Source: Saprospiraceae bacterium
GTDB lineage: Bacteria; Bacteroidota; Bacteroidia; Chitinophagales; Saprospiraceae
Direction: 5' to 3'
DNA length: 64,000 bases
NCBI GenBank assembly: GCA_016715985.1
Contig: JADJXD010000001.1
Span: 2,666,001 to 2,730,000, forward strand
Notes under the pieces: generated by a model
What the model was told of the DNA's origin: nothing
The model's input: the letters and a program-made list of their open reading frames with translations, nothing else
Database searches by the model: none
Position numbers and translations under genes: made by a program
Shown here: positions 54,091 through 61,689 of the stretch, one piece after another
Position numbering within the stretch: position 1 is the stretch's first letter
Layout of the letters: every line of letters begins with the position of its first letter

Positions 54091-55059
54091 TTGACAATCA
54101 ATGAAAATCAAAATATCTTAGTCACCGGCGGGGCAGGCTTTATAGGATCCAACCTGGTAAATGCTTTACTTGATGATCATAGAGTTTCTAAAGTGCGTGT
54201 GCTGGACAATCTGTCAACCGGTTTCAAAACAAATATTGAAGAATTTGCGGATAACCCGAAATTTGAGTTTATAGAAGGAGATATCCGGGATTATAATACA
54301 TGTCTGGAAGTATCTAAAGGTATCGATCTGATAAGTCATCAGGCGGCATTGGGGTCAGTTCCGCGAAGTATTCAGGATCCGATTACTACCAATGCCGTTA
54401 ACATTGACGGAACGTTAAACATATTTTACGCAGCAGTACAAAATAAAGTCAAAAGAATCGTTTTTGCCGCATCTTCGTCGACATATGGAGATAGCGAAGG
54501 ATTACCCAAGGTAGAAGATGTCATCGGCAAACCATTATCACCGTATGCCGTGACCAAATATGTCAATGAGTTGTATGCAGACGTTTTTACCAAAACGTAT
54601 GGTATGGAGTACATAGGCCTGAGATATTTTAATGTTTTTGGGCCCAAACAGGATCCTAACGGTGCTTATGCTGCCGTGATTCCATTATTTTTTAAAGCCG
54701 CCATTGAAGGTGCAGGACCTGTTATTAATGGTGACGGAACCAATAGTCGTGATTTTACTTTTGTGGACAATGCAGTAGAAGCAAATATCCTCGGACTTTT
54801 TACAGAAAATCACGAGGCCATCAATCAGGTTTATAATATTGCATGCGGCGAACGTACAACCTTAAACGAGCTTTGGGAGATTATCAAATCAATAACCCAT
54901 TGTACTGTAAATGCTACCCACGGTCCGGACAGATCGGGCGATATCCCACATAGTCTCGCAAGTATTGAGAAAGCGCAAAAATTGCTGGGATATTCGGGAG
55001 CTGTTAAATTGAAGGAAGGGTTGGAGAGAGCGTTTGGGTATTATAAGGGGAATTCTTAG
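54091..55059 (+). CDS. NAD-dependent epimerase, TviC/WbpP-like
   Basis: Short-chain epimerase of 322 residues. 'ILVTGGAGFIGSNLV', 'HQAALGSVPRSIQDP', the catalytic 'YAVTKYVNELYADVF' (YxxxK) and 'RYFNVFGPKQDPNGAYAAVIP' follow the TviC/WbpP group of UDP-GlcNAc/UDP-GlcNAcA C4 epimerases. With the TviB-like dehydrogenase at 55544 it would yield UDP-GalNAcA, as in Vi polysaccharide synthesis. It starts at TTG after a low-G leader. Confidence 0.85.
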   Translation: MTINENQNILVTGGAGFIGSNLVNALLDDHRVSKVRVLDNLSTGFKTNIEEFADNPKFEFIEGDIRDYNTCLEVSKGIDLISHQAALGSVPRSIQDPITTNAVNIDGTLNIFYAAVQNKVKRIVFAASSSTYGDSEGLPKVEDVIGKPLSPYAVTKYVNELYADVFTKTYGMEYIGLRYFNVFGPKQDPNGAYAAVIPLFFKAAIEGAGPVINGDGTNSRDFTFVDNAVEANILGLFTENHEAINQVYNIACGERTTLNELWEIIKSITHCTVNATHGPDRSGDIPHSLASIEKAQKLLGYSGAVKLKEGLERAFGYYKGNS

Positions 55060-55127
55060 CTATTAGCCATTAGCCATTGGCTGTTAGCTTTTTCCTGAGC
55101 TAATTGCCAATAACCAAATAAAATAAA
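55060..55127. repeat. TTAGCC/GGCTGTTAG short repeats upstream of four-helix-bundle copy 3
   Basis: Contains ATTAGCC repeated twice and then GGCTGTTAGC with a short T run, so a small hairpin is possible after the TviC-like gene. Related TAGCC/AACAGCC units follow that small gene at 55482-55530. Confidence 0.5.
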
Positions 55128-55481
55128 ATGAGAGACTTTCGAAAACTGGAAGTGTGGGAACAAAGCATGCAGCTTGCAAATATAATATACGAAATTTGCG
55201 ATGAATTCCCTAAATCTGAATTATATGGGATTACACAACAAATGCAAAGATGTGCAGTTTCAATCCCTTCAAACATTGCAGAAGGATGTAGCAGAGCATC
55301 TGAAAGAGAGTTTTCAAGATTTATACAAATTGCGTTAGGTTCAAGTTTTGAATTGGAAATCCAATTGTTTATAACAAAAAATAGAAAATACATTGGTGAT
55401 CAGGAAACGGTTTTCGAGCTTTTAGGAGTTGTACAAAAAAGACTTAACGCACTAAACAATAAACTAAATTCAAACAACTAA
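55128..55481 (+). CDS. Four helix bundle protein, copy 3
   Basis: A 117-residue intact member of the small four-helix-bundle family: 'MRDFRKLEVWEQSMQLANIIY', 'LYGITQQMQRCAVSIPSNIAEGCSR', 'EFSRFIQIALGSSFELEIQLFI'. Sequence differs clearly from copies 1 and 2, so these are separate acquisitions or old duplicates. It is placed between the TviC-like and TviB-like genes and bounded on both sides by TAGCC-type short repeats. Function unknown. Confidence 0.87.
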   Translation: MRDFRKLEVWEQSMQLANIIYEICDEFPKSELYGITQQMQRCAVSIPSNIAEGCSRASEREFSRFIQIALGSSFELEIQLFITKNRKYIGDQETVFELLGVVQKRLNALNNKLNSNN

Positions 55482-55530
55482 TAGCCATTACTAACAGCCA
55501 ACAGCTAAAGGCTAATAGCTAACAGCCAAA
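55482..55530. repeat. TAGCC/AACAGCC short repeats before the TviB-like gene
   Basis: ACTAACAGCC, AACAGCTAA, GGCTAATAGC and TAACAGCC follow one another directly before the TviB-like start, mirroring the units at 55060. This is another gene-specific short repeat tract at a junction. Confidence 0.5.
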
Positions 55531-55543
55531 AAACAAAAAAATT

Positions 55544-56827
55544 ATGCATCACAAAATAGCCATCATCGGACTCGGGTATGTAGGGTTACCCCTCGCTGTA
55601 GAGTTTGCCAAAAAATACATCACGGTCGGTTTTGATATCAATCAGAATCGCATTAACGAACTACGCAACGGCAAAGACGCAACGCTAGAAGTAGAAGACG
55701 ATATGCTTAAGGAAGTATTACAGTCATCACTTGATTTTGATAATGACGGATTGTATGTAAGTTGTGAATTGGATGATATTACTCATTGTAACACATATAT
55801 CATAACAGTTCCAACTCCAACAGACAAAAATAATCGCCCGGTACTGACACCATTGTACAAGGCGAGCGAATCCGTAGGCAAGGTACTCAAAAAGGGTGAT
55901 TATGTCATTTACGAATCCACGGTATATCCCGGGGCCACTGAAGATGATTGTGTGCCTGTTTTAGAAAAAGTTTCCGGATTAAAAATGAACGTTGACTTTT
56001 ATGTGGGATACAGTCCGGAGCGTATTAATCCCGGCGACAAGGAACATACTGTTTCAAAGATATTAAAAGTTACATCAGGCTCAACACCTGAGGCGGCAGA
56101 AGTGATTGATAATTTGTACAAGTCTATTATCACTGCCGGCACATATAAAGCAGCTTCTATCAAAGTAGCCGAAGCAGCCAAAGTTATTGAAAACAGTCAG
56201 CGTGATATCAATATCGCTTTCGTTAATGAATTATCCAAAATATTTAACCGCCTGGGAATTGACACCCATGAGGTTCTCGCAGCGGCAGGTACAAAGTGGA
56301 ATTTTCTGGGATTTAAACCGGGCTTGGTGGGCGGTCACTGTATCGGCGTTGATCCGTATTATCTGGCACAAAAAGCGCAGGAAGCAGGGTATCACCCCGA
56401 GATAATCCTGGCAGGCAGAAGACTCAATGACAGTATGGGAGCTTATGTAGCTACCGAAGTAATCAAGTTGATGGTCAAAAAAGAGATACCGGTAAAAGGA
56501 AGTAATATTCTGATGCTGGGAATAACGTTTAAAGAAAATTGTCCGGATATCCGCAATACACGGGCGATAGACATATATCATGAACTTAAAACTTATGATC
56601 TCAATGTCGATATTTATGACCCCTGGGCGAGTGCCGATGAAGTCCGTCACGAATATGGAATTACATCTCTGACTGCTCTTCCGGTGATTCAATACGATGC
56701 GATCATCCTTGCTGTTGCCCACAAAACTTTTGAATCTATCAGTATAGAAGGAATTAAAAAGCCGGTTTCCGTAGTCTATGATGTCAAAGCCGTACTCCCG
56801 AAAGACACGGTGGACGGCAGACTTTAA
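55544..56827 (+). CDS. UDP-N-acetylhexosamine 6-dehydrogenase, TviB/WbpO-like
   Basis: Oxidises UDP-GlcNAc or UDP-GalNAc to the uronic acid. The 427-residue enzyme has 'IIGLGYVGLPLAVEFAKKY', 'YESTVYPGATEDDCVPVLE', 'GYSPERINPGDKEHTV', 'ENSQRDINIAFVNELS' and the catalytic Cys in 'GLVGGHCIGVDPYYLA'. These fit TviB/WbpO rather than Ugd. Because TviB makes UDP-GlcNAcA, it could feed both the TviC-like epimerase and the WbpB/E/D/I route; no separate WbpA is seen. Confidence 0.9.
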   Translation: MHHKIAIIGLGYVGLPLAVEFAKKYITVGFDINQNRINELRNGKDATLEVEDDMLKEVLQSSLDFDNDGLYVSCELDDITHCNTYIITVPTPTDKNNRPVLTPLYKASESVGKVLKKGDYVIYESTVYPGATEDDCVPVLEKVSGLKMNVDFYVGYSPERINPGDKEHTVSKILKVTSGSTPEAAEVIDNLYKSIITAGTYKAASIKVAEAAKVIENSQRDINIAFVNELSKIFNRLGIDTHEVLAAAGTKWNFLGFKPGLVGGHCIGVDPYYLAQKAQEAGYHPEIILAGRRLNDSMGAYVATEVIKLMVKKEIPVKGSNILMLGITFKENCPDIRNTRAIDIYHELKTYDLNVDIYDPWASADEVRHEYGITSLTALPVIQYDAIILAVAHKTFESISIEGIKKPVSVVYDVKAVLPKDTVDGRL

Positions 56828-56966
56828 TGGCCTTCCCAAATTTATTTGGAAGTAATATCCGGTTAAGCTTAGCGTCCTCGCTAAGCTTTCATTTGTATAA
56901 ATACACCTAATGGCCTTCCCAATTTCTTTGGAAGTTACTAATGGTCTTGCAATCTCTGATTGCAAG
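56826..56966. repeat. Cluster of TAATGG-led hairpins and an AAGCTTAGCG hairpin
   Basis: Four hairpins occur in about 140 bp. TAATGGCCTTCCCAAAT/ATTTGGAAG is at 56826-56852. An AAGCTTAGCG stem with TCCT loop and CGCTAAGCTT arm is at 56865-56888. A CTTCCCAA.../TTTGGAAG copy is near 56908-56934, and TAATGGTCTTGCAATC/GATTGCAAG is at 56939-56966. Different members keep TAATGG and the stem, but change both arms together. Confidence 0.85.
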
Positions 56967-57130
56967 AATCATCACTTACCAAATGGGCTTATAAATTAAT
57001 GTGCAAATAATGAAGAGCACCAATTGGACAATCTCAGATTTACACTTCATCAAGAGCTTAAAGAAACTTAACAAAGGACACCATAAAAACTAAAAATCAT
57101 CTTTTATCGTTTAAAACTAAAATCAACATT
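56967..57130. other. Intergenic stretch before hicB
   Basis: AT-rich, no gene recognised. Together with the hairpin cluster it makes a 300 bp non-coding region between the TviB-like gene and hicB and should contain the hicBA promoter. No clear TTTG/TAnnTTTG pair was found. Confidence 0.35.
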
Positions 57131-57346
57131 ATGAAGTCGTTAAAGTATATCATTACAAAAGAAGGTAAGTTTTATGTCTCCAGATGTTTAAATGTTGAAG
57201 TATCTAGTTTTGGTAAGACGCTTGATGAAGCTAAATCTAATCTGAAAGAAGCGTTGGATTTGTATTTTGAAGATAATAATGAAAGATTTGATTTGCAAAC
57301 CATCAAAGAGACTATCATAGGTGACATGAAGATAAAGGTTTCATGA
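57131..57346 (+). CDS. HicB-like antitoxin
   Basis: A 71-residue protein of the HicB antitoxin type: 'YIITKEGKFYVSRCLNVEVSSFGKTLDEAKSNLKEALDLYFED' is the degraded RNase H-like fold of that family. The C-terminal part is short and shows no clear DNA-binding domain. Its stop overlaps the hicA start by the 4-base ATGA arrangement. The neighbouring toxin frame is interrupted, so this antitoxin may now be unopposed. Confidence 0.8.
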   Translation: MKSLKYIITKEGKFYVSRCLNVEVSSFGKTLDEAKSNLKEALDLYFEDNNERFDLQTIKETIIGDMKIKVS

Positions 57347-57552
57347 CATAACTACCTTCATCCGAGAAAGTTATTTCAGTTTTATTAGATTATGGCTTTG
57401 TATTTAAAAGTCAAAAAGGTAGCCATCAAAAATACAAAAATAGAGAAAAAACAGTCATCGTGCCAGCTCCGCGAAAGCAAATACCCATAGGTACGCTAAA
57501 GTCCATAAGCAAACAATCAGGAATAGCATATTCAGAATTTATCAATCTGTAA
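57343..57552 (+). pseudogene. HicA toxin gene with stop at codon 3
   Basis: The frame beginning at the ATG in ATGA (57343) reads Met-Thr-stop (TAA 57349-57351), then continues open for 66 codons as LPSSEKVISVLL, 'GFVFKSQKGSHQKYKN', 'TVIVPAPRKQIPIGTLKSISKQ'. This is a complete HicA fold with the catalytic His in GSH. A single base change (AAA to TAA) would explain the stop, since HicA proteins often begin with a Lys-Leu-Pro-Ser segment. No other start codon in frame precedes the conserved region. Confidence 0.8.
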
Positions 57553-57597
57553 AAACATACTGCCCAATATTTTGACGTATGGTGCGTATCACCATAT

Positions 57598-57731
57598 ACC
57601 TAATGGGCTTCCAAATTTATGTGTAATTATTTATTGGCCTTGCAATCTCCGATTGCAAGCTTAAACAAACGCCTGGCAGACTCCCATATTTATTTAAAAG
57701 TATTTAATCGACCTGCAAACTTGTTTACAAG
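57598..57731. repeat. About 127-bp direct repeat, copy 1 (hairpin-containing)
   Basis: Begins ACCTAATGGGCTTCCAAA and contains CTTGCAATC/GATTGCAAG (57639-57659). It continues through a stretch with CGCCTGGCAGACTCCC and ends with a CTGCAAAC/GTTTACAAG hairpin. A nearly identical copy lies at 58894-59021. The two enclose the DUF433/DUF4160/DUF2442 genes. Confidence 0.88.
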
Positions 57732-57820
57732 CACCCTAAAATAGAAAGTATATTATAAGTCTTATGAAACTTATTTTTTAGCTAATGAGTTTATTTTACT
57801 TTACATTCAAAATATAAATC

Positions 57821-58033
57821 ATGAATTGGAAAGAATTTATAGTATCCGATAACCATGTTTTATTAGGAAAACCATGTATTAAAGGAACACGGATTTCAGT
57901 TGAATTCCTGATCCAACTTTTGGCTTCTGGGTGGACAGAAAGTCAGATTTTTGAAAATTACCCAAACATAAAACCAATCCATTTACAAGCAGTTTTTACT
58001 TACATGGTCAACCAGAAAAAATGGAACTTTTAA
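57821..58033 (+). CDS. DUF433 family protein (putative antitoxin)
   Basis: A 70-residue DUF433 protein: 'DNHVLLGKPCIKGTRISVEFLIQLLASGWTESQIFENYPNI' is the typical helix-turn-helix-like core. Family members usually act as antitoxins to a DUF5615 PIN-like toxin encoded directly downstream. No such toxin is present here; the next gene is DUF4160. It may therefore be an orphan antitoxin or work with the DUF4160/DUF2442 pair. Confidence 0.85.
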   Translation: MNWKEFIVSDNHVLLGKPCIKGTRISVEFLIQLLASGWTESQIFENYPNIKPIHLQAVFTYMVNQKKWNF

Positions 58034-58070
58034 TTTTAATCGGTGTATTAACACCTCAAGTTAAATAGTT

Positions 58071-58334
58071 ATGCCGGAAGTAAGTCGATTTTTTGGTATA
58101 ATAATTTATATGTATTTTGAAGATCATAATCCACCTCATTTTCATGTAGAATACGCAGAATATGACGCTATGATTGAAATTAATTCAGGAGAAATTATCA
58201 GAGGTTCTTTACCTTCAAAGCAACTAAAATATATTCAGGTTTGGTGTGATATTCATAAAAGTGAACTTTTAGATAATTTTGAAGCAATGAAAAACAACGG
58301 CTCAATAGTTAAAAAAATAAAGCCATTAACATGA
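58071..58334 (+). CDS. DUF4160 family protein
   Basis: An 87-residue protein with the DUF4160 pattern: 'MPEVSRFFGIIIYMYFEDHNPPHFHVEYAEYDAMIEI', including the PPHFHV histidines, and 'WCDIHKSELLDNFEAM'. Members are commonly paired with DUF2442 and proposed to form toxin-antitoxin systems, without firm proof. It overlaps the DUF2442 gene by 4 bp (ATGA). Confidence 0.88.
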   Translation: MPEVSRFFGIIIYMYFEDHNPPHFHVEYAEYDAMIEINSGEIIRGSLPSKQLKYIQVWCDIHKSELLDNFEAMKNNGSIVKKIKPLT

Positions 58335-58648
58335 TACCTAAAATATTAAAAATTGAAAAATCAAAAGCTTTTGATGTATTATGTGTTTTTAATACCGGCG
58401 AGAGAAAAATAATCAATTTTGATATATTTTTTTCTCAGTGTAAACCAAACTACATTCTTGAAAAACTTAGAGACCCCAAAATATTTAATACCATACAGTG
58501 TAATGGACGAACAGTATTTTGGCCAAACATGATAAAAATAATGGACGAAAAGGGTAATATCACTGATGGTGAATATGAGTTAGATCCGGTAGTTTTGTAC
58601 GAGCATTCTTCGAAATCTGAAGAGAATAAAGAGTTATTTATTGCATAA
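58331..58648 (+). CDS. DUF2442 family protein
   Basis: A 105-residue protein with the DUF2442 layout: 'FDVLCVFNTGERKIINFDIFF', 'LRDPKIFNTIQCNGRTVFWPN', and a C-terminal acidic 'YELDPVVLYEHS'. It is translationally coupled to DUF4160 by an ATGA overlap. The pair is a recurrent two-gene module of unknown function and is enclosed by direct repeats here. Confidence 0.88.
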   Translation: MIPKILKIEKSKAFDVLCVFNTGERKIINFDIFFSQCKPNYILEKLRDPKIFNTIQCNGRTVFWPNMIKIMDEKGNITDGEYELDPVVLYEHSSKSEENKELFIA

Positions 58649-58687
58649 AAGTGATAAATGTATTGATTGCAAGCATCCGCATACACC

Positions 58688-58811
58688 TAATGGCCTTCCA
58701 AATTTATTTGAAAGTAATATCAGGTTAAGCTTAGCGTCCTCGCTAAGCTTTGTCATACGTTAAGCTTAGCGTCCTCGCTAAGCTTGCATTTGTGTAAGCG
58801 TCCTCGCTTAC
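58688..58811. repeat. Tandem GCGTCCTCGC hairpins and a TAATGG hairpin
   Basis: A TAATGGCCTTCCAAAT/ATTTGAAAG element (58688-58713) is followed by two identical 24-base hairpins at 58727-58750 and 58762-58785 (arms AAGCTTAGCG and CGCTAAGCTT, loop TCCT). A shortened form lies at 58794-58811 (arms GTAAGCG and CGCTTAC, same loop). Confidence 0.9.
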
Positions 58812-58893
58812 TTTATATGAAAACTTGTGTATACCCAATTTATTTGTTAGTATCTAATAGCTTAACAATCTCTGATTGCAAGCATCAGCATGC

Positions 58894-59021
58894 ACCTAAT
58901 GGGCTTCCAAATTTATGTGTAAGTATTTACTGGCCTTGCAATCTCCGATTGCAAGCTTAAACAAACGCCTGGCAGACTCCCATATTTATTTGAACCTATT
59001 TAATGGACTTGCTTACTTGTT
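58894..59021. repeat. About 127-bp direct repeat, copy 2
   Basis: Matches 57598-57725 with few substitutions: ACCTAATGGGCTTCCAAA, the CTTGCAATC/GATTGCAAG hairpin and the CGCCTGGCAGACTCCC segment, ending near a TAATGGACTTGC half hairpin. It closes the DUF module before the 2-epimerase gene. The remaining bases to 59143 hold no recognised gene. Confidence 0.88.
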
Positions 59022-59143
59022 TATATCACTAATAAGATAAACCCGATTTATTTAAAAACATCTAAATCAGTATGTTGCTTTATGATAAGTAGTCAAAGAA
59101 GGACGTGTAAAATTGTTAATAATAAACAAAAAGTTAAAATTTA

Positions 59144-60190
59144 TTGAATCGGAAAAAAGTAATTGCTATCGTTGGCGCCAGACCACAGTTTATTAAACAT
59201 TTCGCTTTTGAAATAGAAGCAAAAAAAGTCTTTGATTTAAAAACCATTCATACAGGTCAGCATTACGATGAAAATATGAGCAATGTGTTTTTTAATGAAT
59301 TGGGGATGAGTCAACCTGATTATCTATTGCAACTAGGTGGAGGAAATCATGGATACCAAACAGGAACCATGATGATGGAAATTGAAAAGATTTTGTTAAA
59401 TGAGAAACCTGATTTGGTGGTAGTTTATGGTGATACGAACTCTACTCTTGCAGGTGCCCTGACCGCAGCGAAGTTACATATACCGGTCGCACATGTTGAA
59501 GCAGGATTAAGGTCATACAATAAGGAAATGCCCGAAGAAATCAATAGAGTACTGACTGACCACATTTCAGATTTGTTATTTGTCCCAAGTGAAGTTTCTA
59601 AAGACAATCTTGCAAAAGAAGGTATTACTCAAAATGTCTATGTCGTAGGGGACATCATGAAGGATTTGGTATTGAAATCAGTCGAAAATAAGTGGATTCG
59701 TACACCTGAAAATTTAAAATATGACTACTATTATGTGACTTTACACAGACCGTATAATACGGATGAAAAAGAAAGGCTTAATTATATTCTGGATAGCTTG
59801 AATGACTTAAACGCAAAAGCAGTTTTTGCCATTCATCCGCGAACCAGAAATGCCATGAGGACTTTCGGGTTATTGGAAAAGGATTTTCCAAATATTTTAT
59901 TTATTGAGCCGCAAAGTTATTTTAGTAGTTTAGGGTATTTATATCACTCCCTGGGACTGATTACGGACAGCGGAGGTATGCAAAAAGAAGCATACTGGCT
60001 AAGAAAAAAATGTGTAACAGTCAGGAAAGAGACAGAATGGGTTGAAACATTATCAGGTGACGCAAATGAATTGCTTTTTTCTGATTTAAACAAACTCCGT
60101 ACGTGTTTTTCTAAAAAAACTGCATCTTTTAATGATGGATTGTACGGAAACGGAGATACAACAAAAAGTATCATACTTGCAATAACGTAA
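59144..60190 (+). CDS. Non-hydrolysing UDP-GlcNAc 2-epimerase family enzyme, WbpI-like
   Basis: C2 epimerase of 348 residues. It shows 'VGARPQFIKHFAFE', 'TIHTGQHYDENMSNVFF', 'VVYGDTNSTLAGALTAAKL', 'HVEAGLRSYNKEMPEEINRVLTDH' and 'LITDSGGMQKEAYWL'. Details resemble WbpI, which acts on UDP-GlcNAc3NAcA to give UDP-ManNAc3NAcA, more than WecB. This fits the surrounding WbpB/E/D-like genes. It starts at TTG. Confidence 0.88.
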   Translation: MNRKKVIAIVGARPQFIKHFAFEIEAKKVFDLKTIHTGQHYDENMSNVFFNELGMSQPDYLLQLGGGNHGYQTGTMMMEIEKILLNEKPDLVVVYGDTNSTLAGALTAAKLHIPVAHVEAGLRSYNKEMPEEINRVLTDHISDLLFVPSEVSKDNLAKEGITQNVYVVGDIMKDLVLKSVENKWIRTPENLKYDYYYVTLHRPYNTDEKERLNYILDSLNDLNAKAVFAIHPRTRNAMRTFGLLEKDFPNILFIEPQSYFSSLGYLYHSLGLITDSGGMQKEAYWLRKKCVTVRKETEWVETLSGDANELLFSDLNKLRTCFSKKTASFNDGLYGNGDTTKSIILAIT

Positions 60191-60196
60191 ATAAGC

Positions 60197-61687
60197 TTGG
60201 AGAACCCCAAAAGCAATACAATACAAACACTTTGGGTTGTAGTGAGCAGTTTAAGCTCTATGCTATTGGCTATTGTAAGTGCAGCGATTTTATCCAGATA
60301 TTTTGATAAAGCCGAATATGGAACTTACAGACAGATTACTTATGTGTATAGTTCATTGGTTGTATTATTTTCAGCGGGACTTCCCAATATTTTTTCATAC
60401 TTTCTTCCTAGACTTGGCCAGCAGGAGGGAAAAGAACTTGTCCAAAGAATAACAAAAATGTTATTGTTGTTTGGAATCGTTTTCGGAATATTTTTATATT
60501 TAGGTGCTCCCTTTATTGCCCGTTTTATGGGTAATATTGAGATGGTTTCCGGATTGAGAAAATTTTCTATCGTTCCTGTTTTGCTACTGCCAACTATGGG
60601 CTTGGATGGCATCTTTGCTTCTGTGCAAAAAACACATCTTTTGGCCATATTCAGTACTTTAAATCGCTTAGTGATGTTGATTTGTATTGTATTGCCCGTA
60701 ATTCTTATTGAGAATTCATCTAATATGGCAATAAATGGTTGGATTTTGGCATCAATCATCAGTTTTCTCATGAGTTTGTGGTTTAAGAACTTGCCCTATA
60801 AAGGTACAAGCTCATTAAAAAGTACTATTAAAAATAAAGATTTATTTGCATACAGTATACCTTTAGTCACAGCAAGTCTTTATGGTCTATTAATCAGATA
60901 TGCAGACCAATTTTACATATCAAACTATTTTGGCCCTGAAGTGTACGCTGAATTTAGTAATGGTTTTATTGAAATTCCACTTGCATCAGTACTTACAGGC
61001 TCGATATCAATAGTACTAACTCCTTTGTTTGCTAAAAATTCATTAACACATGACGGTATTAATGAGACCTTTCATATTTGGAAAGGTGTTTTAATAAAAA
61101 GTGCTGTTATTTTATACCCAATAGTTGTCTTTCTCTCCATTTTCGGAAAAGAAATTATGGTGTTTATTTATTCTAAAAATTATGAACAGTCAGGTTTGTA
61201 TTTTCAAATAAATACGATCCTTAATTTTTTTAATATTATAACCTTTACGCCTATATTATACGCTTACGGTAGGGTGAGGTTTTATTCAAATTTACACTTA
61301 TTTTTTGCTGTTGTTGCATGGGTATTTGGGTATTTTATTATTGTTTTATTCAATAACCCCATTGCAATTGCAGTGTTATCAACTTTAATTCAAATCTCTT
61401 TTGTTGTAATTTCTATCATTGTGGTGTCTGATATTTTAAAAGTTAAATTAATTGATATATTACCGGTTGCGAAATTATTCAAAATTATATCTTCTTGTTT
61501 AGTTGCTGCTTATGTAACCAGACTCATTGGTCAGGCCCTGGTTGAAAATCAATATAGTCTGTTATTTTTGTTTTTCTGTGGATCGTTATATTTTTCAGTT
61601 TTAATAATAATCTGGAAAATAATAAAGATTGAATGGTTGTATATTTATGTTCCAATAGTACAAAAATTAAAAAATAAATTTTCATAA
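60197..61687 (+). CDS. Oligosaccharide flippase, Wzx/MATE-type
   Basis: Inner-membrane transporter that flips lipid-linked repeat units to the periplasmic side. The 496-residue protein has twelve to fourteen hydrophobic segments and the PST/Wzx start pattern 'LWVVVSSLSSMLLAIVSAAILSRYFDKAEYGTYRQI'. The segment 'LLIRYADQFYISNYFGPEVYAEFSNG' recalls the central domain of flippases. It starts at TTG 6 bp after the epimerase stop and ends 2 bp before the methyltransferase. Its presence with Wzz and SLBB proteins implies a Wzx/Wzy-type pathway; no Wzy polymerase is seen in the window. Confidence 0.87.
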   Translation: MENPKSNTIQTLWVVVSSLSSMLLAIVSAAILSRYFDKAEYGTYRQITYVYSSLVVLFSAGLPNIFSYFLPRLGQQEGKELVQRITKMLLLFGIVFGIFLYLGAPFIARFMGNIEMVSGLRKFSIVPVLLLPTMGLDGIFASVQKTHLLAIFSTLNRLVMLICIVLPVILIENSSNMAINGWILASIISFLMSLWFKNLPYKGTSSLKSTIKNKDLFAYSIPLVTASLYGLLIRYADQFYISNYFGPEVYAEFSNGFIEIPLASVLTGSISIVLTPLFAKNSLTHDGINETFHIWKGVLIKSAVILYPIVVFLSIFGKEIMVFIYSKNYEQSGLYFQINTILNFFNIITFTPILYAYGRVRFYSNLHLFFAVVAWVFGYFIIVLFNNPIAIAVLSTLIQISFVVISIIVVSDILKVKLIDILPVAKLFKIISSCLVAAYVTRLIGQALVENQYSLLFLFFCGSLYFSVLIIIWKIIKIEWLYIYVPIVQKLKNKFS

Positions 61688-61689
61688 TT

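Noticed and set aside
56826..59021. CRISPR array formed by the hairpin repeats
   Set aside because: Element spacing is irregular, elements are of different kinds, and genes lie between them.
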